Assembly: GCA_021234155.1 (NCBI GenBank)
Contig: JAJEKV010000045.1
Span: forward strand, 10,826,420-10,890,419
DNA length: 64,000 nucleotides
From: Isoetes taiwanensis
Taxonomy: Eukaryota > Streptophyta > Lycopodiopsida > Isoetales > Isoetaceae
Reading direction: 5' to 3'
The notes under the pieces were generated by a model, which did not search any database, had not been told where the DNA came from, and saw only the letters and a list, made by a program, of their open reading frames with translations. Positions 43,653-55,000 of the stretch are shown one piece after another (positions within the stretch are counted from its first letter, which is position 1; each line of letters opens with the position of its first letter). Both the position numbers and the translations under genes were made by a program.

Positions 43653-46283
43653 TTTTTTTAAAGAAAGCATAGGTGGCAAGAATTGAAAAGTTTAGCCAAA
43701 CTTTAAAAGCTTTCATCTAACCTTAGGCTATACTGTAGCAAGTTAATTTTACGACTTTAGATATAGGAGTTGTTAATATTTTTTTAGATGATGAGATTAG
43801 AGACTTTTTCAAACATTTCCCTGGCAAATGGTAGAATGTCCCATAGATCTTGAAGAATGACGGAGACCCGTTGGAAAAGCAACATTGAAACTGTTTCAAT
43901 ACATTTTAGGGATGTACCGATAAATAAAAAATTGAAACAAGAGCTTTATGGAGTTCTTGGTCGAAAGATTTATGACAGAGAGGAGCAATTAGAGAGGAAT
44001 GTCATGAAAGCCCCAAATTTTGTTGGTAAGGGACGCCACCATTAGACAATTTTGGATCAATAGCTACATGTATAGAGGAAAGGCCTGTAAATGTCAGCTT
44101 GGACAGAGGTTAAGTTGGACATGCCCGGGTTAACTTGGACATAAAGGGTTACTTGGACATATGTCCATGCTAACACCGCCTGCACACTGACCTTAGAATG
44201 ACACATAAACTAGTTTTATGGTAATAAAACATAAGTAAACTTGTTTGTATTTTTTCAATAAAACTATGTTAGGAACCTCTATATCCGTCTCTTACAATGT
44301 TTTGAATCATTCTAAAGACTTATTGGGGAAATGTAATGTAAAAAAGTTAATTTCTTTCACAAGCTTCAAAATAACTGAGTGGTTTTCACTCACTTCGGCC
44401 CTGCTAAACCTCAAATTGTTTCCTCTCTTCACTCTTTGAGGGTTATAAGATCAACAGATTGACTGCATGGAGCTGCAAGCACCACATGTTCGAGTGTAAT
44501 GCCTCCCACAAGGGGGGTTCACACAGTCTTAGCCGTACCCTTTTGAGTAACCCAAAGTTTTTTTTTCTTGAACCATATATATAATGTTACCGGGAGGGGT
44601 GGGGATTTTTTTAGGTGAGTTTGGCATAATGTGAAAGGGGGTCTTTGACAAATTTCTAAGGCGTATACAAGGGGATTTTTGGCGACCCCTCGCGTGCACA
44701 TGACGTACACCTAATATGATAGGTGCACCACCTGAGGTCTCCCAGTCACAGTTGCACGCGCAGTTAAAAACAAGGTTAACTTGGAAAAAGTTCCTGTGCA
44801 TGTCCAGGTTAACTCAGGCTTAGCCAACATATACAGATGTCCGCCGCACTAGGGGCTATTCCTAGTACATAGAGTAGCCTTCTCTATATGTACAATTTTG
44901 CTCTTTGTGATAGAGATAACCTTCAACCCAACTCCATCTAACCTACCTTCTGCTCCAGGTCTCATTGTATCTCTTTCATAAAAAAAGAATGTGTTCCCTT
45001 CATTGCTCTTTCTTCATCCTTGTCTGGTTATCAAGTTTAGCATATTTAAGCTCCCATCTTAAAAGCAAGAGGATGTCAATTAATATAAATAAGTTATTTC
45101 TAGCATGCAACTATATTCATTTTCAAAATAAGACTTGCTGCATTGCAATTCTGTACTTCTGTACTTATATATTCAAGAGCTAGAAATGCTAATGAACAAG
45201 TAGCTGTAATGTCTTGTAACTAAGTTTGGATTAACTCATTATATTTATTTGATGAGAGATTTTCTGGGCCAAGATCAGAGATTTTTTCAGTTTTACCAAG
45301 ATTAGTCATTTTTCGGGCAGGGGCAACAAGTTTTTTTGGCCAAGAACAGGGTAGCTATGGGGTTGTTGCATCTTAATTTGGTGATGCACTGATGTGGCGG
45401 CATATGAAGCTACGGTGGATATATGAAGCTGAATCCGGCGACATACAAAGTTGCGATGGATATAACAATAATAATTGGAAAAGAATTATTTGTTAATTTG
45501 TTAGTAGGCTATCGAACATGTCCTAGCGGATGTGTTTTTGGCAGAACAAAGTTTCATGAACTCTAAATAGAAAAAATGTTAACATATAATGTTTATAACG
45601 GTATCGTGTTCATTTGTTACTAGAAACGTGTGCCCGGCGATGCCCGGCATTATTCATGGATATGAAATTGGTAGATGATAATTTGTAAGTTAAATGAATG
45701 TTGTAGATTTAATCCTGCCTTAGATGGAATGGAGTGCTAAGACTTTGCCCTACTGTAATTCCAATATCATCGCTCCATTTAAAGGAACATTGCAACAAAA
45801 TGTATCAAGGCCATCCTTCCTTGACACTGCCCCACAATGATGGCATGTGTTGCTCATTGTCCACACAAACATTTCAACACACACTTCTTAGATAGGCATA
45901 CACTATTGGCATTCTAAAATAATCACCTTCAGTGGAACTCTAACTAGAGTGTCTACATACTCTTTGTCTCAACATGCCATCAATGGCAAAAATAGGGCCA
46001 CTAACCCAAGGGATGGATTTCTAAGAAAAGCTTTCATGCCATTCAACAAAAATATTCCCACCCCAATGTGTGTAAATTGCTTATTGAGATTGAGAGTAGT
46101 TGCAAAAGAGCTTAGAGATCAAAATAATAGAAAATGCATAGACTGACATAGAAAATTGAAAATCAATTGGTATACTAAACTCAAAAGAATATCACAAGCT
46201 GACATGGTCAGCCTATAGCATAAGTAAATAAGATAGCTTGCTTTTGTGTATAAATTGCAATAGGTCTCTGCCACAAATAAATG
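43653..46283. other. No gene seen; tggacat-rich repeats near 44.1 and 44.8 kb
   Basis: Around 44095-44175 the phrase aacttggacat recurs four times. Relatives occur near 44768-44830 (caaggttaacttgg, gtccaggttaact), giving a loose flank to a 0.6-kb segment. No coding domain is visible. Confidence 0.4.
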
Positions 46284-46350
46284 ATGGAAGGAAGGAAGGA
46301 AGGAAGGTTCTTTTATCGTTCGCGGAGGCCAATCGGCCTCGGAAGTTAAG
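46284..46350 (-). mobile_element. Non-LTR 3' terminus with (TTCC)n tail, ~45 bp body
   Basis: On + about five ggaa units (46286-46307) are followed by ttcttttatcgttcgcggag and gccaatcggcctc, the reverse of the shared 3' end. The body stops after about 45 bp. Confidence 0.65.
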
Positions 46351-47579
46351 TCCAACATTAATGCAACTTTTTTCCATGTATATCATATAGAGAATATCTA
46401 TAGCAATTGAATTCGAACCTTAATGCAGTAATTTCCTATATGTATGTTATAGAGAATATCTAGCATTTCAATTTACGTTCTGCCTCGAGTCATAGACCGC
46501 ATAGCCAACTTTGCTATATACGACCTTCAAGTTGTAGACACATGTTGCACTATGTTATTAATTTTGAAAGGAGACCAAGCAAGGAATTTACCATAATGCC
46601 TCTTGTGTTCAAGACTATTGCACCCTTGTTCTTTAATGTTGGCAATGTAGAATGCTATTTATCAAGGAGGCCGGTTATAGCCTACCATAATGCCCTCAGG
46701 TTCAAGACTGTTGCACCCCCATGTTCTTTAATGTATGCAATGTGAATGATATTCACATGATAAAGCATTCACACAATTGCATTCTATGTCCTTTAGTATT
46801 AGAACTCGCACGATAATCATACACCGTAACATCCACACTCAAGGCCATAGAGAACAATTGATATGCACCCTATAAAAATATCATAAATCCTTAAATGATA
46901 ATTATACAAATATCATTCTAAGTCTAGTAGTTTTATGAAATTAAATATCTTGTTGGTTGTTTAAGTCAATACATTCTATTATTTTGGTAGAAAAACTGCA
47001 AAGTTACATGCTTATAACCACTAAGAAGTAGTTTTAACGTTGTGACAATCCTATCATTTGTTTAGAGTCTTGGAAATGTTAGATTCAAGATCATATTGGG
47101 AAGGACCGCAGTGCCAACACATGAGGAGGAAAAGGAAGGTCTAAATCCTATAAGAGGATAAACTCCATGAGTCACCCACAGCAGCACATGAAAGAATCTT
47201 GTTCAAGATAAACAAAAACGTGGAGCAAACCTAAAGACAAGGAACTCAACAAATTTTCTATGAGTGATTAATGCCAATGCAATGAATCAAGTTGTGGGAA
47301 ACCATAACAACAATAAAAATGAGTATAAAGGCACAATGGAAAACTAGAATGTGTCCAATATAAATCCAGCTATAAAACTTCAATGACCGCCAAATGCATG
47401 AGATAAGGCCAAATATAAAAATGCAAGTACGTAAAACCATAAAATAACTTCAAGAATACTAAACAAACTATAATTTGCCAAATAGAATCGCGGTTAATAA
47501 AAAAATGCAATACAATCCATTTTGGAAATAATAAGGAAAAAGTTAAATAAAAGGAAACGACAAGCAGTTAAATGAAATA
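46351..47579. other. No gene seen; one tandem phrase
   Basis: The segment cataatgcc...ttcaagac..attgcaccc..gttctttaatgt..gcaatgt is repeated at about 46593-46650 and 46688-46744. The rest is AT-rich and lacks coding signal. Confidence 0.4.
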
Positions 47580-47850
47580 TCATAAGAAAAATAATATCAC
47601 ACGCCTAAAGCCATGACTAGATGCACCAATATGAATAATAATTTAAAGAATCCAGGAATGAGGTTGAGGTAGAGGTGAAGGAAGGTCAAGAAGGGAAAAG
47701 AGATTGAAGTTACATTCGATCACACATCGCGGATCAAGCAATTGAGAGGTTTACAAAACAAAGAAGGTCGGCGTCCGGAAATCAAGTCAAAGGTGAGATT
47801 AAGGCCAAGGTGCGCAGGCGATGGAGTCAAGTGCCGACGTCGAGGTGGAG
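47580..47850. repeat. Degenerate long repeat family, copy 1
   Basis: The string agatgcaccaatatgaataa, then gaggttgaggtagaggtgaa, then ggtcaagaagg recurs in similar form near 51984-52040 and 54298-54400. It directly precedes the copy of the window's first 620 bases. Confidence 0.55.
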
Positions 47851-47852
47851 TA

Positions 47853-48452
47853 CAAAAGCACAATTTCATTAATTTTGGACACACCACTTATGGACCATTT
47901 TTAATGCACTTGCATGAATGACTTTTTCATACCACTGACACATCCCCGCGAAAGTACCGCATGCTCACAACCGCATGTATCGCGATAGTATCGGTATCTT
48001 CTTTCTGTTTGACGGTTCCCAAACATAGCTCTATGTCTCTATCTCTATGTAGTCATCAGCCATTGGCTTCCATCTCCACGCTAGACACAAGACATCACCG
48101 GCATAGGGTTTATCTTTCAATGACCAATGCTTCTCGGGCTAAGTGATGGCTTTGACGCTTTGGTGGTACATGACTGTCACCAAACCGCACCAGAGTCTAA
48201 TGTGCTCCAAATAACCTTCATCATCATCAAAGATGTACATGTTATTAAATATGTAAAAATATATATGAAATCACATACTCATTTCTCGCTTTGTACAAAT
48301 GAATGTTCAGCCAGTAGAGAAATCTCGCCAAGAAGAACTTCACTCGATGGCTCACACAAATGGACATTCATGTTCTTACAAAGGAGACCACGTGTATACG
48401 TGAGACAATAGATAGTGCCAACTTCGATGAAATTGCCTTCTTGTTAAAAAGT
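47853..48452 (+). repeat. Dispersed repeat, inverted copy of 1-622
   Basis: It matches positions 1-622 in opposite orientation with scattered substitutions and small gaps, and its left edge carries agcacaatttcattaa. A 94-codon frame at 48127-48411 lies inside but is not preserved in the other copy. Confidence 0.75.
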
Positions 48453-50119
48453 CCAAAGAGCTCAAGTCTTGATGGTATATATAAGTGAGATGTCGCGTCC
48501 CACGCCAACCCATCAATATCCTACCAGAAGAAAGTGCCACGGTGACTATTCCCCGAAGAGACAGATGCCATGCCGACAGCGTCACATTCCCACTATTCGC
48601 TGCATACCTAGTTAATGGTGTTGCTCCATTACATCTTCCCCACCTCGCCTTTCTTTAGAGTTCTGGTGCCGCTCAATGTCAACTGATGCACAACATCATG
48701 GTTCCGCATTCTTTAGGCTCCCCTATATCTGCACCTTCCATAAGCAACAAACCCTTTGGCAACCGTGACGCCCACCTTTGAATGTCGAACTTTTCGGGTT
48801 ATGAATCTTCAACTTAGAAACCGGTCACACACTCCATGAAAGATATATCATTACAAATTACGTCGCCTCATTTCAAGCATAATACACATGAAAATCATAC
48901 TGCAAACTTGGTGAAAATGTCTTTAAAAAAGGAGAGAGAAAAAATGACTCATTATTAATTGCTCCAAATTGATAGACAACCAATTTCAATAATCTCCACC
49001 GAATTTGCCTTTTGCTCTAGTCTGGGCTCAATTTGGCCTACAAAATTGAGCCGGGCCTATTTGGGCTCTCCAAATTGGCCGCTCCGCCTCTATTTCAAGG
49101 CATAAGATTCGCCTATATGCGCATAAACATGCCTACTTTTGCTGCACTCCAGATTTATTCAAAGATGCCGTACTCGCACATCCTTAATTCAAATCCGCCA
49201 CAACTTAGCTATGTGATTTCGTGATAAAAGCTCCAACCCCTTCTTCTTTGAAGCCTAAGATATGTCTCTCATCATCTCATCATGAGTGTCGCGAATGCAT
49301 AATGCAACTCTTAGCTGCTGAGCATTAACCAAAGGAGATCAACACACGACAAACACATTTAAATTACAATAAAAAACTACTCTCTAATAGCAATAAGATT
49401 ACAACTTCAAAAAACTACAAAAGTGTAGTGCATTACAATTAGTATATGCTATGTGCTGCACAAAAGACAAAATCTACCTTGTGGTGGCAAAATCCACAAG
49501 TAGTCAAGAGCCAGCATGATGGTAAGATGTCGAGAACATAGAATGGGTAGTGCGGGAAGAGCTTTGGCAATATTAAGTCGAGGGGGGAAATTCCAAATTT
49601 GAATTTTGAATTTCAATAACCACACATCGCTAAGCAACTTTATTTTAAATTTTAAATAGTCATAAAAAAAGGGGCTTCATTTTTGTGATGCATTATGGGC
49701 CCACCAAATATCCCCATGATCTTTCCTTTACGACGCCACGGCCATCCTCTATGCAACCTTGTCCGCCACAAGCCAAATATTATACATCATTTGGGAGTTT
49801 GTTTTCCTCCTCCATTGCGTGTGCTCGCCCGCAGTTGCCCATCTTTAAGACTTTCAAGCATTTTTGCATGTCCAAGACCGAAAGGCTAGTGCATTTCATT
49901 TTTTATCGCTTTTGGGCTCTTTTATATAGTTTTGTCCTCCTTACATGCTTTATATATAATGCTATTAACATCAAATGTTGTTCTACTTTTGACATGGATG
50001 ATCCTTCCTTTCTTTGCTTTTGGTGGGGATAAGAAGTCTGCTTTTCTCTCTTATCTTGCTATTCGACATGCATGTTGTCTTTACCAGCAAAGAACACTTG
50101 CTAACATAGAGCCTCCAAG
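48453..50119. other. No gene seen
   Basis: Open frames are short in every reading. Around 49020-49090, phrases such as aaattgagccgggcc resemble the satellite unit that starts at 50.1 kb. The 115-codon frame at 49685-50032 has no recognisable domain. Confidence 0.4.
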
Positions 50120-51300
50120 CACCGTAACAAGCATTCCAATCCAGCTAATGCACTTAAAACGAGTCCAAACCAAAGTTATGTCGAGAAACCTACACTATAC
50201 CGCAAATTCTTGAGTTTCCCCAAATTGGGCGCCCGCCCAATTTAAGCCCAATTTACGAGCCCATCTCTATAAATAGTATGTTTCATTAGTGCTCTATCAA
50301 AGTTCTCCAAATGCTTTCCAACGATAAAAATGCCAAAATCGGAGTCCGATGCAAAGTTATGCCAAAACTATTCTCGCCATCCCCGAATTCCCTGTACCAA
50401 GTGCCCGCCCAATTGAGCCCAACGGCAGAGCCCACTTCTATAAATAGTATGCTTCCATACGCTCTATCAAAGCCCTCCTCGAACAAGCTTTCCAACGAGA
50501 TAAAAAAATGCCAAAATCGAAGTCCGGATGCAAAAGTTATGCCAAAACCTATTCTCGCCACCCCGAACCCTTAAATTGGGCGCCCGCCAATTTGAGCCCA
50601 ATTTACGAGCCCATCTCTATAAATAGTATGCTTCATTAGTGCTCTATCAAAGCCCCTCTTGAAGAAGCTTCCAACGAAAAATTTAAAAAATGCCTGTAAA
50701 AATTCCTGAGTCTCAGGATTTCTAAAGCTATGCCAAAAAAATTTATTCTGGCCTCGAATCCCCTAAATTAAGTGCCCGCCCACTTTGAGTCAAATTTACG
50801 AGCCTATTTCTATAGATAGTATCATTAGTGCCTCTATCAGCCCTCTCAAGAAGCTTTCCAAAGAAATAAAAATGCGAAAAATCGAGTCCGATGCAAAAGT
50901 TATGCCAAACTCTATTCTCACACCCCTAACCCCTTAATTAAGGCCCGCCCAATTTGAGTCAAATTTACGAGCCTATTTCTCTAAATAGTATGCTTCATTA
51001 GTGCCTCCATCAAAGCTCTCAGCAGCTTTCCAACGAGATAAAAATGCCAAAATCTGGACTGGATGTAAAAATTATGCCAAAAATTCACCCGCCACCCTGT
51101 ATTCTTAAATTGGGCGCTCCTACCAATTTGAGCCAAATTTAGGGACAATTTTGTATAAACATTATGCCCGATTAGATATTTTGTCAAAAGCTCTCAACAA
51201 GTTTTTCAACGAAATGTTGGGACGAAATCCGGAAAGTCCTGATGCAAACGCCATGTTAAATAAATATTTCTCGGGCCACCCCGAACCATTTAAGGTTCCG
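50120..51300. repeat. Satellite-like tandem array, ~175-bp unit, about six copies
   Basis: Each unit carries gcccgcccaatttgagccca, tataaatagtatgcttcatt, gctctatcaaag, gctttccaacga, aaaatgccaaaat and gcaaagttatgcc in that order. The tataaatagtatg landmark falls near 50268, 50442, 50619, 50811, 50981 and 51156, so spacing is about 170-192 bp. Copies are diverged by substitutions and small indels. The first (50.1 kb) and last (51.25 kb) units are more decayed. No gene. Confidence 0.9.
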
Positions 51301-51959
51301 TGGTGGCATTGTAACCTTGGACATAACTTTTTGCATTTCATTCCATTTCTATGTTCTTAGTTCGCTAGAAAGCTTGTTCGTAGGACTTTTAATAAACATA
51401 ATAATTAAACATAATATTCATACAAATGGGCTCCAAATTTGGTTTTGGGTCGCCCAAAGGTGCAAGGCAACACTATCTAGTACCAGTTACCAAATGGGTT
51501 CCTTGGGGAAAAACTTTTTGCCATGCCCGCTTGGGTCTTGGAACATAATCTTTTGTTCTAACCGAACTTTTTATTGTTGTGCGTAATCAAGGGCTAGCAG
51601 TCTTGACAAATCGAGAAGTCGGCTCCACATGAGGTAGAAGAGGGAGGAAAAATAGTCACCGAGCTTCCAAGAATTCATGGAGAGACTCTCAGCTTTGAAT
51701 AGAAACAACCGGCCATCTCATCTACCCGCATCTATTCCTAAATTTTGCATCATTCTAATAAAACCCCTATATTCTAAAAATTTGGGTTCATTTTCGGAGG
51801 CATATGGACTTTTAGGGAAAGTCCATATATAATGAAATTGTGCTTTATTAAGTGAGGCTAGCCATGCTAGTAATGAGAAAAAAAAAGGAATAAGGGATTA
51901 CACAATGATGACATGTGTTTAAAAGCGTAGCCATACCCATTGGTCCCAGCAACACAAAC
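51301..51959. other. No gene seen; shared taatgaaattgtgctt
   Basis: The only landmark is taatgaaattgtgctttatt at about 51831, matching the edge of the repeats at 600-620 and 47855-47875. It may mark another edge of that family. Confidence 0.4.
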
Positions 51960-54900
51960 AAAAAGATGCCGGTAAACCCACAATAGATGCCCCAAAATGA
52001 ATCATACCTAACAAGTACGAGGGAGGAGATTGAGGCACTTTAAAATGTGAGCAATAACCAACATGAAGAACTAGAAAGCAAACAAAGATTGAAGTCAATT
52101 GAAGTCACGAGTAAAATGTCACTGAATGGTCTTGAACAAGAATAGGAGAGCAAAGGTGAAGACACAATGCATAACCGCTTTAATATCCTAAGTGAAATGA
52201 TTAAATGGCAAGTCCATATATACAAATATTCAATCATATATCCTCTAAGCTGAAGTAACAAAGATAGCAATCAAGAAAACTAGGAACTCCAACAACATAG
52301 CACCTTAAAGACATATCTAACAACACAATTTACAAATGGATGTTGAAATGTAAACATAAAAGAACGATAAACACGATCATAGAAGACCGCATGACCTCTC
52401 GCCGTAAAAGTCTAAAACATGATCGCCAGCCTCAATAACAACAACATGAACAACAATGCCATATAATCCCCAAACCTCATTAGATTATATACTTTCCGTA
52501 AATCAAGTATATACTTATATACTTACGAAGAATGATCGAAGTTAGCAAGGAAAATTATATGAAAATATAGAAGGGTAATAAATCAAAAATAGTGGATGAA
52601 GCCCCTTATAACTTAAAATCAAGGAAAGAATATACAATATGAGAATACTACCCTAATTTAAAACAACTAGATGAATATAAATATGTTTCCAAAGGAGCTC
52701 TCAAATGCAAAAACATGACAAATTGCAAAACAATGCATAAACAACGTCGCCAACCAGGCCGGGCGTTGGCGTACCACAGCCATCATATACCGCCACTGTG
52801 AGAGAAAAGAGGGATGGGATCCTGATGACAAGTGATGCCGGGCCGCTGTGGGTGACGCGAAGAGGAAGACCGCCAAATGACCATACCGCGGACTATGTGC
52901 ACGCAATCAACATCATGCTTGCCGCTGTATTGCTACTAGAGAGTGAGGATGAGGTTAAGGTAGCAGGTCGCTATCAACGGAGCTAACAAGTCAAGAAGAA
53001 GGTTAAGAACCCATGAATATAAGCTAAGACAAGAAGTATGATCTAAAATGATAGTATGGCTATATGCTAGACTCATGTCATGAAATGCCCGACCAGATAT
53101 TGACAAAAACATAGGCAAAAATTAAAACAAAGTGTATAAGCAAAACATTTACGTAAAATGAGTATGCCGTTAATGCGCATTATTATTAGCACAAAGTCAA
53201 GAGAAAGGTCAAGAAGAAAAATGAGATGGATAATGAAGGTCCACAACGCGTAGATTCATAGCGTCTCAGGAATGGTTTGGAACAGCAATAGGAGAGCCGG
53301 CGGTGAATATTAAGATAGCTAAGGTTTTAAGTCTCAAAGTAGCATAATGTAAATGGGTGGTGATGAAACAAATCGAAGACATCAAAACCGTGATCAAGCT
53401 TGGACAAAGAAAGTTAAAATCGTGACATGGCAAGAAACATGAATGGTTCATCAAAGTGGAGGTAACGATCAAAAGCGAGAACACATATAATACTTTCATA
53501 AGGTATAGTAAGCAATTGCCAAATGCCCCAACTAACCGAATCCAAATTGAACAATGAAACCTTAGTGATATTATCAAGAAAAGCAAAGTCCACCAATGCT
53601 TGAAACACAACCGCCACAAACAAAGCCAATGTTATATCCGGCCGGGTGTTCAATCGAGAATGTTTTCAATATAAACCTATATATGCAACAAAAAGTCAAT
53701 GTAGTGTCGAACGAGATATACTTCATATCCAAATAAAACTAAATATAAAATGCAAAATTATCAAATGCGGAATTAAAATGCAAAACGCCGGGTGGATGAT
53801 CCTATAGGCATATGTCAACTATAAAATATGTGAAGGTCCTATAACAAATCTATCCATGATATCATATGATCAATATAAACAATGGTATGGAGTTTAAAAA
53901 AAATAACCATTGTGCAGGATAATATAATATCCTCAACATTTGGTATGCATCTTAGAACATGTTGCCATCTAGGAATAACGTTGGAACAATAGGCCTAAAA
54001 AAAGGAAAAAGACATGAACCAATTCACAAGTCCATTAATGCAAAATAGGTCATATCCCTTTAAGGTGAAGTGACTTAAATAGCAAGAGCACTTGTTAAGG
54101 AAGGAAGGAAGGAAGGAAGTATATTTTTACGTCGCACCACAAAGGCAGATAGAAATGAGGAATTGTTAGTGATGCATAGAGATACTGCTTGGCAACGCAT
54201 TTGAAAACAATATGGAAATGTTAAATAACCAAAAAACAACAGTTCGAAATGAGATGTCATAAAGAAAGAGGACACCACATGTATAAACGCATAAATAGAT
54301 GCCTCAATATGAATAGTATTTACAAGAACGAAGGACGAGGTCGCGGTAGAAGTTGCAGATATATGTGCGTTAAATCAAGTGGAAGGTCAAGAATAAAATT
54401 GACAGTCACCAGATCTCCATAGCGCAGGATGTTCACATAAGGCTGCGGGAATGGTCCCCAAACACATTGAGAGCAAAGGTGAAGATCAAAATAGGGAAGG
54501 TGCATGTGCTAGCAAAGTAGAAAAGAGTGGTGATGCAATGACATCAAAAACAAATCCAAAATTTTGGACATGAAGCCCTAATGTACATGGTAAAAATATG
54601 AAGCAAATAACTCAAAACAATAATCCCTACCCACATAACACCCTAGATAGTGTCGATTATATGCAATTCCTCGCCAGACCTCTATGACAATGGGAGCAAA
54701 CCTGAAAAATCCAGTAAATGTCCCGCTGTGACAATCAACGAAGTCCCAACAACATCCCTACCGCGCATAAGTCAAAGAGCTACAACACGTACTATACCAA
54801 GTAGGATCGTGATAGCTAGCCGAAGACATCGCGGGTCTAGAAAAAAAGAAGCTCAAATATAGAAAGAGGAATAAAGGAGCCATGGTGTCAAGGATTAAAC

Positions 54901-55000
54901 GTAGAGGACGAAGTAGCAACTTCATAATCGAAGGAAAAAAAAAAAAAAAAGAATGTCCCATGCATGAAGATGACGTATAACCGCTAAGAATGAATTAAGG
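51960..55000. repeat. Degenerate long repeat family, further copies
   Basis: Blocks at about 51980-52200, 52930-53340 and 54298-54560 share an ordered series: tgcc(c/t)caa(a/t)atgaat, gagg(a/t)...gag(g/a)t, aagtcaagaa/ggaaggtcaaga, aggaatggt/gaatggtc, a(a/g)ataggagagc/agagcaaaggtgaaga. Spacing is near 1.1 kb. No frame is conserved. The 79- and 117-codon minus frames near 53266-53653 have no family match. Confidence 0.5.
54097..54140 (-). mobile_element. Non-LTR 3' terminus with (TTCC)n tail, ~20-bp body
   Basis: On + five to six ggaa units are followed by gtatatttttacgtcgcacc, a shortened version of the shared 3' end (compare tttattttaacgtccac at 19486). Confidence 0.5.

Noticed and set aside
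52667-53653. Minus frames of 60-117 codons as genes
   Set aside because: They lie in the degenerate repeat family and are not conserved between its copies.
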